A stretch of DNA of 8,267 nucleotides from Anaerolineales bacterium (GTDB lineage Bacteria > Chloroflexota > Anaerolineae > UBA7937), in contig JAUVHF010000066.1 of the NCBI GenBank assembly GCA_030593425.1, forward strand, positions 1 to 8,267, read 5' to 3'. The stretch's first letter is position 1. Each line of letters starts with the position of its first letter. Below are positions 1-5,822 of the stretch, one piece after another. The translations under genes were made by a program, and so were the position numbers. The notes below the pieces were generated by a model. The model did not search any database, had not been told where the DNA came from, and saw nothing but the letters and a program-made list of their open reading frames with translations.

Positions 1-170
1 AAAAGGATACGGATATAATACATCCTCATGCGGCCCGAGATATGAGCCAACACCTCGTGTCCGCTGTCCAACCGTACCCGGAACATGGCGTTGGGCAGCG
101 CCTCCACTACCGTGCCCTCGGCCTCGATCTTCTCCTTCTTGCTGGTCTTCTGCTGCCGTTTGCGGGCCAT
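1..170 (-). CDS. infA: Translation initiation factor IF-1, partial (C-terminus outside window)
   Basis: IF-1 binds the A site of the 30S subunit and works with IF-2 and IF-3 during initiation in the cytoplasm. The visible 56 codons carry the conserved OB-fold core: EGTVVEALPNAMFRV at about residues 18-32, then GHEVLAHISGRMRM and YYIRIL. These match the family almost word for word. The last 15-20 residues of a normal protein of about 72 residues lie beyond the left edge, so the gene is cut by the window and not broken. The N-terminus (MARKRQQKTSKKEKIE) has several more basic residues than the short form of E. coli. The start is the ATG at 170-168, 16 nt after the ftsK stop, preceded by a modest AAAAGGTAG ribosome binding site. 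It is probably co-transcribed with ftsK. Confidence 0.97.
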   Translation of the reverse strand, partial: MARKRQQKTSKKEKIEAEGTVVEALPNAMFRVRLDSGHEVLAHISGRMRMYYIRIL

Positions 171-186
171 ATACTACCTTTTCTGA

Positions 187-2346
187 CTATATGTCCTTTG
201 GTGATTCCTCCCTTACGAGCACTTCACGAGAGCGCCCCCCCGATTCCATGGGCCCCACGATGCCTTCCTCCTCCAATCGGTCCATGAGGCGCGCCGCCTT
301 AGGGTATCCGATCTTCAATTTCCTCTGCAAGAAGGAAGTCGAGGCTTGCCCATGCCGCATCACCTCGGCTTTAGCCTTCTCGAACCATTCGTCGTCTCCC
401 TTCGCCTCCGCCTCTGCCTCTATCTCGCCCTCCCAAGGGATCACCTCTTGCTCAGCAGAGAGACCGACCTCCCGCTGCCAAAAAGCGACCACTTTAGCGA
501 TCTCCTCATCGGAGACGAGGCAGCCCTGAAGCCGCACCAGGCTCGATGAATCGGGAGCCATATAGAGCATATCGCCCCGCCCAAGAAGGGTCTCCGCTCC
601 GGCCGTATCGAGAACCACTCGGGAATCTACCTGAGAGGAGACGGCGAAACATATGCGAGCCGGGAAGTTGGCCTTGATGAGGCCGGTAACCACATCCACC
701 GAGGGGCGCTGGGTAGCGATGACGAGATGTATCCCCGTGGCTCGGGAGAGTTGGGCCAGCCGACAGATGAGACGTTCGATCTCATCAGGAGCCATCATCA
801 TCAGATCGGCCAACTCGTCGATGGCTACCACGATGTATGGGATGGGATCCTCGCCCCTACCCTCACGCAAAGAGTTGTAGTCCTCAATGTTTCTGGCTCC
901 TGCCTGGGCGAAATCCTGGTAGCGGGCATCCATCTCCTGCATTAGCCAGCGAAGGGAGCGTATCACCTCAGCCACCTCCCTTACCACGTGGCCACGCAGG
1001 TGGGGAAGGCCACGGAAATGAACCAACTCCACCATCTTGGGGTCCACGAGAAGGAATCTTAGTCGAGCAGGAGAGTTCTGAAAGAGGAGACAGGTGAGAA
1101 TGGAACTGAGGCAGACGCTCTTTCCCGAGCCGGTGGCTCCGGCGATGAGAAGATGGGGCATGAGAGCCAAATCGGCGATCACCGGCTGGTCGGAGACATC
1201 CCGACCCAGGGCGATGGTCAAAGGGGAACTCTCCTTTGCTTTCTGGAAAGCCTCCAATTCCATCACCCCCCGCAGGGCCACCAGCGAAATCTCGCTCTTC
1301 GGCACCTCGATCCCTACCACCGAACGGCCAGGAACGGGAGCCTCGATCCTTATAGGGGCGCTGGCTAAGGCCAAGGCTAAATCTTTGTCTAAGGAGGTGA
1401 TCTTGCTGACCCTGACTTTCCTTTGCCTCTCCCCCTCCCTGCGCCCCTCTATATATCCAGGCTCCACGCCGAACTGGGTGACGGTAGGGCCCTGACTTGT
1501 GGATACCACCTTGGCGGGCACCCCAAAACTGGCCAAGGTCTCCTCGATGATGTGCTTTTTTCGCTCCACATCCGCCTCGCTGGCGGCACGATATTGGCTC
1601 TTGTTCAGAAGATCGAGAGCAGGGAGCCTTTTATCCCCCGGTCTTGGCACGGGGGCTTTTTCGATTGGGAGTTTAGTTTGTACGGGGATACTCTCAGGCT
1701 TCGCTGGCCGCGCAATTCTGGGAGGGGCAGAAGGGCTCTTTTTTGGCCGGGCCTCGCCCTTCTTGGGGCGAGGGGCAACCTCCCGGCGAAAGAGAGAGGA
1801 GAGGGTTTGAGCGACTATCTGGACTCCTCGCCTCATCTCCTCAGCCTTTACCTGAGCGACGAGGAACAACCCCACCCCTCCTACAATGAGAAGGGCTAAA
1901 CCGCTCCCCAGCCTTCCCAAAGCAAGAGCAAAGGCCCTGCTTATGGCCCAACCCAAATAGCCCCCTCCGCCTCCCTCCCCAGCCAAAGCCCAGGGGTCGA
2001 GGGCAGGAGAGAGAAGATGGACCAGGCCCAAAAAGGCCAAGAAGAGGATGGCTACACCCCAGAGCCGCTCTTTTTGCTCTCCCCACCACTCCCTCCGGCG
2101 TAGGAAAAGGAGAAACCCTCCCGCTATGAGCCCTCCGCTGGCGAGGTAAGCCCCCCAACCGAAGGCTTGGCGTAGGAGGAGAGCCCACCTATCGCTTATC
2201 CAACCTCCTTGGCCAAAGGGGGGTAAACTGAGAAAGGCGAATAGCCCGACGACTATGGCCACCAGCCCTACCACCTCCCAACGCCAAAGCCGATTGGCCT
2301 TTCGGGGCTTCCGTCGGGATCGCCTTGGAGAGCGTTTTCGCGCCAT
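187..2346 (-). CDS. ftsK: DNA translocase FtsK/SpoIIIE
   Basis: This is a 719-residue septal DNA pump that clears chromosome ends through the closing division septum. The N-terminus is strongly basic, followed by four predicted membrane segments near residues 25-42, 63-84, 95-115 and 140-165. A proline/lysine-rich linker runs from about 185 to 240. The alpha/beta motor follows: Walker A GATGSGKS at 403-410, LVDPKMVEL at 433-441, Walker B IVVAIDELADLMM at about 505-517, then ATQRPSVDVVTGLIKANFPARI and SSQVDSRVVLD. The C-terminal gamma winged-helix domain, which reads DNA polarity sequences, covers about 655-712 (GQASTSFLQRKLKIGYPKAARLMDRLEEEGIVGP). The length resembles SpoIIIE, without the very long linker of E. 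coli FtsK. The start is the ATG at 2346, with GAAGGGA 14 nt upstream, a rather long spacing. It lies between rpsU and infA. Confidence 0.97.
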   Translation of the reverse strand: MARKRSPRRSRRKPRKANRLWRWEVVGLVAIVVGLFAFLSLPPFGQGGWISDRWALLLRQAFGWGAYLASGGLIAGGFLLFLRRREWWGEQKERLWGVAILFLAFLGLVHLLSPALDPWALAGEGGGGGYLGWAISRAFALALGRLGSGLALLIVGGVGLFLVAQVKAEEMRRGVQIVAQTLSSLFRREVAPRPKKGEARPKKSPSAPPRIARPAKPESIPVQTKLPIEKAPVPRPGDKRLPALDLLNKSQYRAASEADVERKKHIIEETLASFGVPAKVVSTSQGPTVTQFGVEPGYIEGRREGERQRKVRVSKITSLDKDLALALASAPIRIEAPVPGRSVVGIEVPKSEISLVALRGVMELEAFQKAKESSPLTIALGRDVSDQPVIADLALMPHLLIAGATGSGKSVCLSSILTCLLFQNSPARLRFLLVDPKMVELVHFRGLPHLRGHVVREVAEVIRSLRWLMQEMDARYQDFAQAGARNIEDYNSLREGRGEDPIPYIVVAIDELADLMMMAPDEIERLICRLAQLSRATGIHLVIATQRPSVDVVTGLIKANFPARICFAVSSQVDSRVVLDTAGAETLLGRGDMLYMAPDSSSLVRLQGCLVSDEEIAKVVAFWQREVGLSAEQEVIPWEGEIEAEAEAKGDDEWFEKAKAEVMRHGQASTSFLQRKLKIGYPKAARLMDRLEEEGIVGPMESGGRSREVLVREESPKDI

Positions 2347-2354
2347 ATCTACGT

Positions 2355-2375
2355 AAAGTATCCCTTCGGGAAAAG
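2355..2375. repeat. 21-bp direct repeat, copy 1 (ftsK 5' region)
   Basis: The plus-strand core TATCCCTTCGGGAAAAG, preceded by AAAG, recurs at 6040-6060 with one difference (C to T in the centre). The copy lies in the untranslated region just before ftsK and includes the GAAGGGA that would serve as its ribosome binding site. It has an internal dyad, CCC-TTC-GGG. The neighbouring CGTA is also shared between the copies after a one-base gap. Confidence 0.6.
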
Positions 2376-2380
2376 CACCA

Positions 2381-2418
2381 TGGTAGCAAAAGGCCTAAAA
2401 CCCGGCCTCTTGCTACCA
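2381..2418 (-). other. 15-bp stem-loop between rpsU and ftsK
   Basis: On the minus strand TGGTAGCAAGAGGCC (2418-2404) pairs along its whole length with GGCCTTTTGCTACCA (2395-2381), with one G-U wobble and an 8-nt loop (GGGTTTTA). The first six bases of the stem are the last Trp codon and TAG stop of rpsU. No U-run follows directly; only a weak CTTTT occurs six nt later, so it is not a textbook intrinsic terminator. It could lower readthrough into ftsK, protect the rpsA-rpsU mRNA 3' end, or be a processing site. The wobble is possible only in the minus-strand RNA (A-C mismatch on plus), which fits a role in this transcript. Confidence 0.75.
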
Positions 2419-2619
2419 CCTACGCCTTTCTAGTTGCCTTTGCTTCTTCCTCATCTTGCGGAGAGCGCGTTTCCGCTGCTTGCGGCGCAACTCACCTTTG
2501 GAGACAAACCATCTCTTTTCGCGACAAACGCTAAGGATCCTCGCCTGCGCCACTTCCTTCCGGAACCGTTTCAAGAGTGCCTCTTGCGACTCGCCAGGTC
2601 TCAAAGTCACTGTGGCCAC
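2413..2619 (-). CDS. rpsU: 30S ribosomal protein bS21
   Basis: bS21 is a small, very basic protein of the 30S subunit, located near the anti-Shine-Dalgarno end of 16S rRNA. The chosen protein has 68 residues: the N-terminal motif TLRPGESQEALLKRFRKEV is the bS21 signature, followed by a lysine/arginine-rich helical tail (KGELRRKQRKRALRKMRKK). An upstream in-frame GTG at 2631 would give 72 residues. The GTG at 2619 is preferred because it puts the conserved Glu of the N/GES motif at residue 10, as in E. coli and B. subtilis bS21, and because the GTG at 2631 lies inside the Shine-Dalgarno sequence. The gene starts shortly after the rpsA stop. Its own stop codon (2415-2413) falls inside a strong stem-loop. 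Confidence 0.93.
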   Translation of the reverse strand: MATVTLRPGESQEALLKRFRKEVAQARILSVCREKRWFVSKGELRRKQRKRALRKMRKKQRQLERRRW

Positions 2620-2636
2620 TACATACCTCACCTCCT
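2617..2636 (-). promoter_or_regulatory. rpsU ribosome binding site with an ATG-TAG start-stop overlapping the GTG start
   Basis: The minus strand carries AGGAGGTGA (2636-2628), a near-perfect match to the 16S anti-Shine-Dalgarno. Six nt after AGGAGG is an ATG (2624-2622) followed at once by a TAG stop (2621-2619). The G of TAG is the first base of the GTG (2619-2617) that opens the rpsU reading frame. The best-spaced start codon is therefore a one-codon ORF abutting the real start. It may tune rpsU translation through termination and reinitiation. A one-base error or mutation in an originally in-frame ATG is the main alternative. Confidence 0.6.
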
Positions 2637-2648
2637 CCCAAACAAGAT

Positions 2649-3572
2649 CTATGCCTGTCTCAGGCTAAGGCCCATCCGTCTCCGGGTGGGATCGATGTTC
2701 AAGATGCGCGCCTTCACCACATCCCCTTCTTGGACCACGTTGTGGGGGTGCAAGAAGTTCCCTTCTGCTAACTCGGAGATGTGGATCAGACCCTCCAACC
2801 CCTCTTCCACACGCACAAAAGCACCAAAATCGACCACGTTAGTTACAGTCCCTTCCACAATCTGGCCCACCTCGTACTTCTCAGCGGCAAGGGACCAAGG
2901 ATCTGGCTCTAGACGCTTGAGACTTAGGGCCACCCTCTTACGTTCCCTGTCCACATCAAGGATATAGACATCCGTCTCCCGGCCCACCTCCAAAACCTCT
3001 CTAGGGTGCTCCACGTGACGCCAAGAGAGTTCAGAGATATGAAGCAGACCATCGAAGCCGCCCAGATCCACAAAGGCACCGAAATCGCACAGCCTGGTCA
3101 CCTGACCCCGTCGTACCTCTCCTGGGATGAGGTTCTCCAGAAGCCTCTGAGGGTCCTCAGTCCATCCCAGCGCCCTTTGAGAGAGGACGAGGCGTCCCCT
3201 CTCGGGTTCTGCCTCGATGATCTTCAGCCTAAGAGTTTGGCCTACACGAAGAGCCAACTCCTCCCGCAACTCTTCTTCTCTCAGGCCGCTGGGGAGGCCA
3301 TCTAGATGGGAAACGGGGACGAAGCCCGTGATCCCCCTCCAATCCACCAGGAGCCCTCCACGATTGCACCCCTTCACTTGAAGTTCCAGGATCTCTCCCT
3401 TAGAGAGGCTCTCCTCAGCGGCTCGCCAAGCCTCCTCATCCATTCCTTGAAGGGCCTCCACCTCTTCTACGACCTCCTCCCCCAAGGAGCTCACCTGCTC
3501 CGCCTCTTTCAGAAGCGATTTCCAGTAGGCTTCGTCGAGATTCTCCTCTCCTGAGACTCTTAGATCCCCCAT
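2649..3572 (-). CDS. rpsA: 30S ribosomal protein S1 (three S1 domains)
   Basis: S1 binds mRNA on the 30S platform and helps bring it to the ribosome. The protein has 307 residues: an acidic N-terminal helix region (about 1-55) followed by three S1/OB-fold repeats at about 58-133, 151-219 and 236-305. Repeats two and three are canonical (CDFGAFVDLGGFDGLLHISELSW and VDFGAFVRVEEGLEGLIHISEL, each shortened here to its key stretch). Repeat one is more divergent (NRGGLLVDWRGITGFVP). The six-domain E. coli protein is much longer, but shorter forms are common in other phyla. The frame is open upstream to 3773, but the ATG at 3572 is chosen because GGGGGAG sits 7 nt before it and the upstream translation is low-complexity leader sequence. 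It is the first gene after a strong promoter and is followed closely by rpsU. Confidence 0.92.
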   Translation of the reverse strand: MGDLRVSGEENLDEAYWKSLLKEAEQVSSLGEEVVEEVEALQGMDEEAWRAAEESLSKGEILELQVKGCNRGGLLVDWRGITGFVPVSHLDGLPSGLREEELREELALRVGQTLRLKIIEAEPERGRLVLSQRALGWTEDPQRLLENLIPGEVRRGQVTRLCDFGAFVDLGGFDGLLHISELSWRHVEHPREVLEVGRETDVYILDVDRERKRVALSLKRLEPDPWSLAAEKYEVGQIVEGTVTNVVDFGAFVRVEEGLEGLIHISELAEGNFLHPHNVVQEGDVVKARILNIDPTRRRMGLSLRQA

Positions 3573-3594
3573 GCTTAATCTCCCCCAAAACACC

Positions 3595-3638
3595 AAAAAA
3601 TCTCGGTCTTTCCCCCGACTCCCAGGGCGCCGCCGAGA
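3595..3638 (-). terminator. Intrinsic terminator in the rpsA leader
   Basis: On the minus strand TCTCGG (3638-3633) pairs with CCGAGA (3606-3601), which is followed directly by six U residues (3600-3595). The 26-nt interval can pair further inside (CCC with GGG). An alternative register pairs GGTCT with AGACC. It sits 22 nt before the rpsA start codon and 9 nt before its ribosome binding site, so it can act as a transcription attenuator. No other terminator was seen between the antiporter block and rpsA, so it may also stop readthrough from that block. Confidence 0.65.
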
Positions 3639-3810
3639 CCCCTGATACCTCTCGCCTGAGGAGAATGGTAAGGGGCAATGACCACTCAGCCCACTACCGC
3701 CGGCCATCACCCCCCAGGAGCCAAATAGACTCCTTAAGAGGAGCGCTCGCCCATCCTGCACCTCTATCAGCAAGAGGCACGCATCTCGCGCTAGGAGATA
3801 GACCTACACA
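3639..3810 (-). ncRNA. Structured 5' leader of rpsA (candidate cis-regulatory RNA)
   Basis: The RNA from the predicted start near 3810 folds by eye into several helices. CTGATA (3770-3765) pairs with TATCAG (3647-3642) as a possible closing stem. Inside lie CTCCT/AGGAG (3743-3739 with 3734-3730, or AGGAG with CTCCT at 3720-3716), a 12-bp helix GGGGTGATGGCC/GGTCATTGCCCC (3713-3702 with 3683-3672) and TCTC/GAGA (3664-3661 with 3653-3650). CGAGA (3654-3650) can instead pair with TCTCG (3638-3634), which would break the terminator. This is aptamer plus expression-platform architecture. I could not assign it to a known family. The ligand could be S1 itself, a metabolite, or none. Confidence 0.55.
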
Positions 3811-3816
3811 CCCGCG

Positions 3817-3845
3817 ATTATATTCTACCAAGAAATTATTGTCAA
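3817..3845 (-). promoter_or_regulatory. Consensus sigma-70-type promoter of the rpsA block
   Basis: The minus strand reads TTGACA (3845-3840), exactly 17 nt of spacer, then TATAAT (3822-3817): perfect -35 and -10 boxes at optimal spacing. Transcription should begin near 3810. The -35 box starts 13 nt after the stop codon of the NuoN-like gene. That makes a strong, independent start for rpsA, rpsU, ftsK and infA, with a leader of about 237 nt. Confidence 0.92.
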
Positions 3846-3858
3846 GCACAAATAGGGG

Positions 3859-5205
3859 TCACCCTCCAACGAAGGAGAAGCCTTCCACCATATTCCGTAG
3901 CGGCTCCAGGAGATAATCTGGATAGATCCCCAGGAGAAGAGAGGTGCCCACTAAAGCCACGATCATCATCGCTACTAAGACGGGTTCCCTACCCCCCGGG
4001 GGTCTTTCCCCCCTTCCCAGGATGGGGGTGAGCGAACGGAGATAGCCCCAAGCGATACCTAAGCCCCCCAGGATGAGCCCAAAAGTGTAGAGGGGGTTGT
4101 GAGGGAGGAGGGCGAGGTAGATCGGCCACCGGGTGGCGAACCCTGTCAGGGGGAAGCCCGCTAGGGTCAGCCCCCCCAGGATATAGCCCAGAGTAGCCCA
4201 AGGGAGGGCCCTGGCCACACCCATAGGCATGACAGATCTCTGGCCTCCGTACCGCTCGCTTATGACCCCCCAACTCATAGCCACCAACGCTATAGCCAAG
4301 GATCGGTTGATTAGATGGGCCATAGCCCCGGCGACCCCTACTCCAGAGGCGGTCCCTAAGCCTACCAGGATGAGACCCAAGTCACTTATTGCTCCATAGG
4401 CTAGAAGGCGTCCTGGAGCCCTCTCTAGGAAGGCGAAGACTCCCCCTCCCAAAGCGGTGATGAGGCCAGCCACCAGAAGCAGGTCGAAGGCCTCGCTGCC
4501 CAGTCCAGGCTGGCGATCGAGAAGCCCCACCATCAGCGATAGGGCCACTACTTGGTAGAAACCGAGGAGAAAAGTGGCGACCATAGGGGGGGCCTCCTGG
4601 GTCACCGCAGGGAGAAACAGATGAAAGGGCACCACGGCCAGTAGTATCCCGAACCCCAGGGTCAAAGTCGTCATCGCCAGCCGCACGGAGGCCAGATCTT
4701 CCGGATAGAGGGCCACGAGATCGAAGAGATGGGTAGAGAGGATGAGACAAGAGCCGGCTATGATCAAAGGGACCAAATACCCCATGGCTACTCTTGGGTC
4801 CGCTCGCGGACCCCCTTGGATCAGAAAGGCGAGGATTATCCCCGCCAACTCCAAGAGAAGGACCGCCAGGAGAAAGTTATCGACCATCGCCGAGCCGGCG
4901 AGGAGCCCCAAGATAACCAGAAGGAAGGGGAAAAAGGACCAGCCTTGGGACAGGTGCCAGGAATAGAGGAAGAGGAGAACCGCCCCGGCGAAAAGGAAAA
5001 GAAGGAGCCACCGCCGCCAAGGGTCGAAGAGAAGCCCCCTTCCCAAGATCCAGACCGTCTGATCGGGAGAGAGCAGGAAGCATATAACCGCTACCGCCAG
5101 ACTGGTCCCCGCCGAAAGAAGAGCGGCGATAGTGGAGCGGCGACGGAAGAGATAGACCCACGGCGCCATGATCCAAGGCACGACGATGATCCAAAGAGGG
5201 GTCAT
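3859..5205 (-). CDS. Proton-channel-type membrane subunit, NuoN/HyfF/MrpD-like, with altered channel residues
   Basis: This is a 448-residue, almost entirely hydrophobic protein with about 13-14 membrane segments, of the antiporter-like family shared by complex I, group-4 hydrogenases and Mrp antiporters. Family landmarks are visible: the TM5 glutamate (LLLEL, Glu119), the TM7 motif VPFHLFLP (193-199), RLLAYGAISDLG at 266-277 and the TM12 motif LAGFPLTGF (348-356). Aligned by eye with E. coli NuoN, Glu133 is kept (Glu119). Lys217 is replaced by Leu188, Lys247 by Gln218 and Lys395 by Arg359, and the Asp of LPD is Ala200. It may pump differently or serve as a structural subunit. Its ATG overlaps the stop of the upstream HyfE-like gene (ATGA). 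It ends the block directly before the rpsA promoter. The exact subunit identity is unresolved. Confidence 0.85.
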   Translation of the reverse strand: MTPLWIIVVPWIMAPWVYLFRRRSTIAALLSAGTSLAVAVICFLLSPDQTVWILGRGLLFDPWRRWLLLFLFAGAVLLFLYSWHLSQGWSFFPFLLVILGLLAGSAMVDNFLLAVLLLELAGIILAFLIQGGPRADPRVAMGYLVPLIIAGSCLILSTHLFDLVALYPEDLASVRLAMTTLTLGFGILLAVVPFHLFLPAVTQEAPPMVATFLLGFYQVVALSLMVGLLDRQPGLGSEAFDLLLVAGLITALGGGVFAFLERAPGRLLAYGAISDLGLILVGLGTASGVGVAGAMAHLINRSLAIALVAMSWGVISERYGGQRSVMPMGVARALPWATLGYILGGLTLAGFPLTGFATRWPIYLALLPHNPLYTFGLILGGLGIAWGYLRSLTPILGRGERPPGGREPVLVAMMIVALVGTSLLLGIYPDYLLEPLRNMVEGFSFVGG

Positions 5206-5804
5206 CTTTCCACCCCTCTACGGGCCAACCCCACCGCCTCCAAGTAGGGAATCGCCAGGGCCAAGAGGATGTTCACCAAACCCAAGAGACCGGCTACCAG
5301 GAGGCTCCTCTCCCAAGCAGTGAAGAGCAACTCGAAGCCGATCTGGAAGGTGAGGAGTCCCAAACCCATGCGGAAAGGGCCTCGACCCAGAATCACGGTC
5401 CAGAGCCCCATAGCCATCAAGAAGTTAGAAGCGAAAGCCAGATGGGTCGGCACCCCTTCCCAGGGGTACTGGTGGAGCAACCCATAGGCTACCAGCCCGA
5501 TCAGCGCGGAACCGACCAAGCGAAAAGGGGAGGAGGTAGCGAACGTTCGCTCCTGGCTCGCTATTTTTGCGGGTGGTCTTCCTCGGCCCCGCCATGCGGT
5601 TGGGTAAAGGATAAAAAATATCATCCCTCCCGTCGCTATCTTGGCTAGGGCGAGAGAAGGAGAAAGGGAGCCGGAGAGAAGAAAGCCCACCAGAGCATAC
5701 TGAATGAGAAGGGCCAAAAGGGAGATCCGCCACTCCTCAACTACTGCGATCAGGCCGGCGGTGAAAAGTAACCCCCAAACTAACTGTTCCCCTGAAAAGA
5801 GCAT
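5202..5804 (-). CDS. Small multi-pass membrane protein, HyfE-like
   Basis: This is a 200-residue hydrophobic protein with about six or seven predicted membrane segments (near 8-22, 28-45, 50-68, 96-111, 122-139, 147-162 and 166-188) and a short basic cytoplasmic loop at about 71-95. Two stretches recall hydrogenase-4 subunit E: a segment with an intramembrane lysine (SLALAKIATGGMIFFIL, Lys55) and a later GLLTFQIGFELLF segment with Glu158, placed like the glutamate-bearing helix of HyfE. The length is close to the roughly 216 residues of HyfE. The assignment rests on these features and on its position between two large antiporter-type subunits, so it stays tentative; an MrpC/NuoK-like role is the alternative. 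The start ATG has GAGGG five nt upstream. It begins 18 nt after the NuoL-like stop and overlaps the next gene by four bases. Confidence 0.75.
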   Translation of the reverse strand: MLFSGEQLVWGLLFTAGLIAVVEEWRISLLALLIQYALVGFLLSGSLSPSLALAKIATGGMIFFILYPTAWRGRGRPPAKIASQERTFATSSPFRLVGSALIGLVAYGLLHQYPWEGVPTHLAFASNFLMAMGLWTVILGRGPFRMGLGLLTFQIGFELLFTAWERSLLVAGLLGLVNILLALAIPYLEAVGLARRGVER

Positions 5805-5822
5805 CGATCCCTCACTAAGGGG

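Noticed and set aside
14..19. TATAAT on the plus strand
   Set aside because: It lies inside infA coding sequence and has no -35 partner in the window.
1423..1899. Plus-strand open frame opposite ftsK
   Set aside because: It lies wholly antisense to an intact, strongly conserved gene and its translation has no recognisable motif. High GC with few antisense stops explains it. The same holds for 1094-1495, 2434-2967 and 4729-5247.
2381..2418. Stem-loop called as a standard intrinsic terminator
   Set aside because: No U-tract follows the 3' arm directly on either strand, so it is listed as an unassigned stem-loop.
3639..3770. Possible FMN or lysine riboswitch in the rpsA leader
   Set aside because: CCGGCGGTAG (3704-3695 on minus) resembles part of the FMN element, and GATAGAGGTGC resembles the 5' strand of a lysine element. 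The other conserved blocks of both classes are missing, the interval is too short for the lysine class, and rpsA is not an expected target.
3573..3773. Upstream extension of the rpsA frame by 67 codons
   Set aside because: The extra translation has no S1-like content, covers the terminator hairpin and leader helices, and lacks a good ribosome binding site. The ATG at 3572 has one.
4729..5247. Frameshift or pseudogene in the antiporter-like genes
   Set aside because: All three membrane frames are continuous from a start with a ribosome binding site to a stop that overlaps or abuts the next gene. The residue changes are substitutions, not decay.
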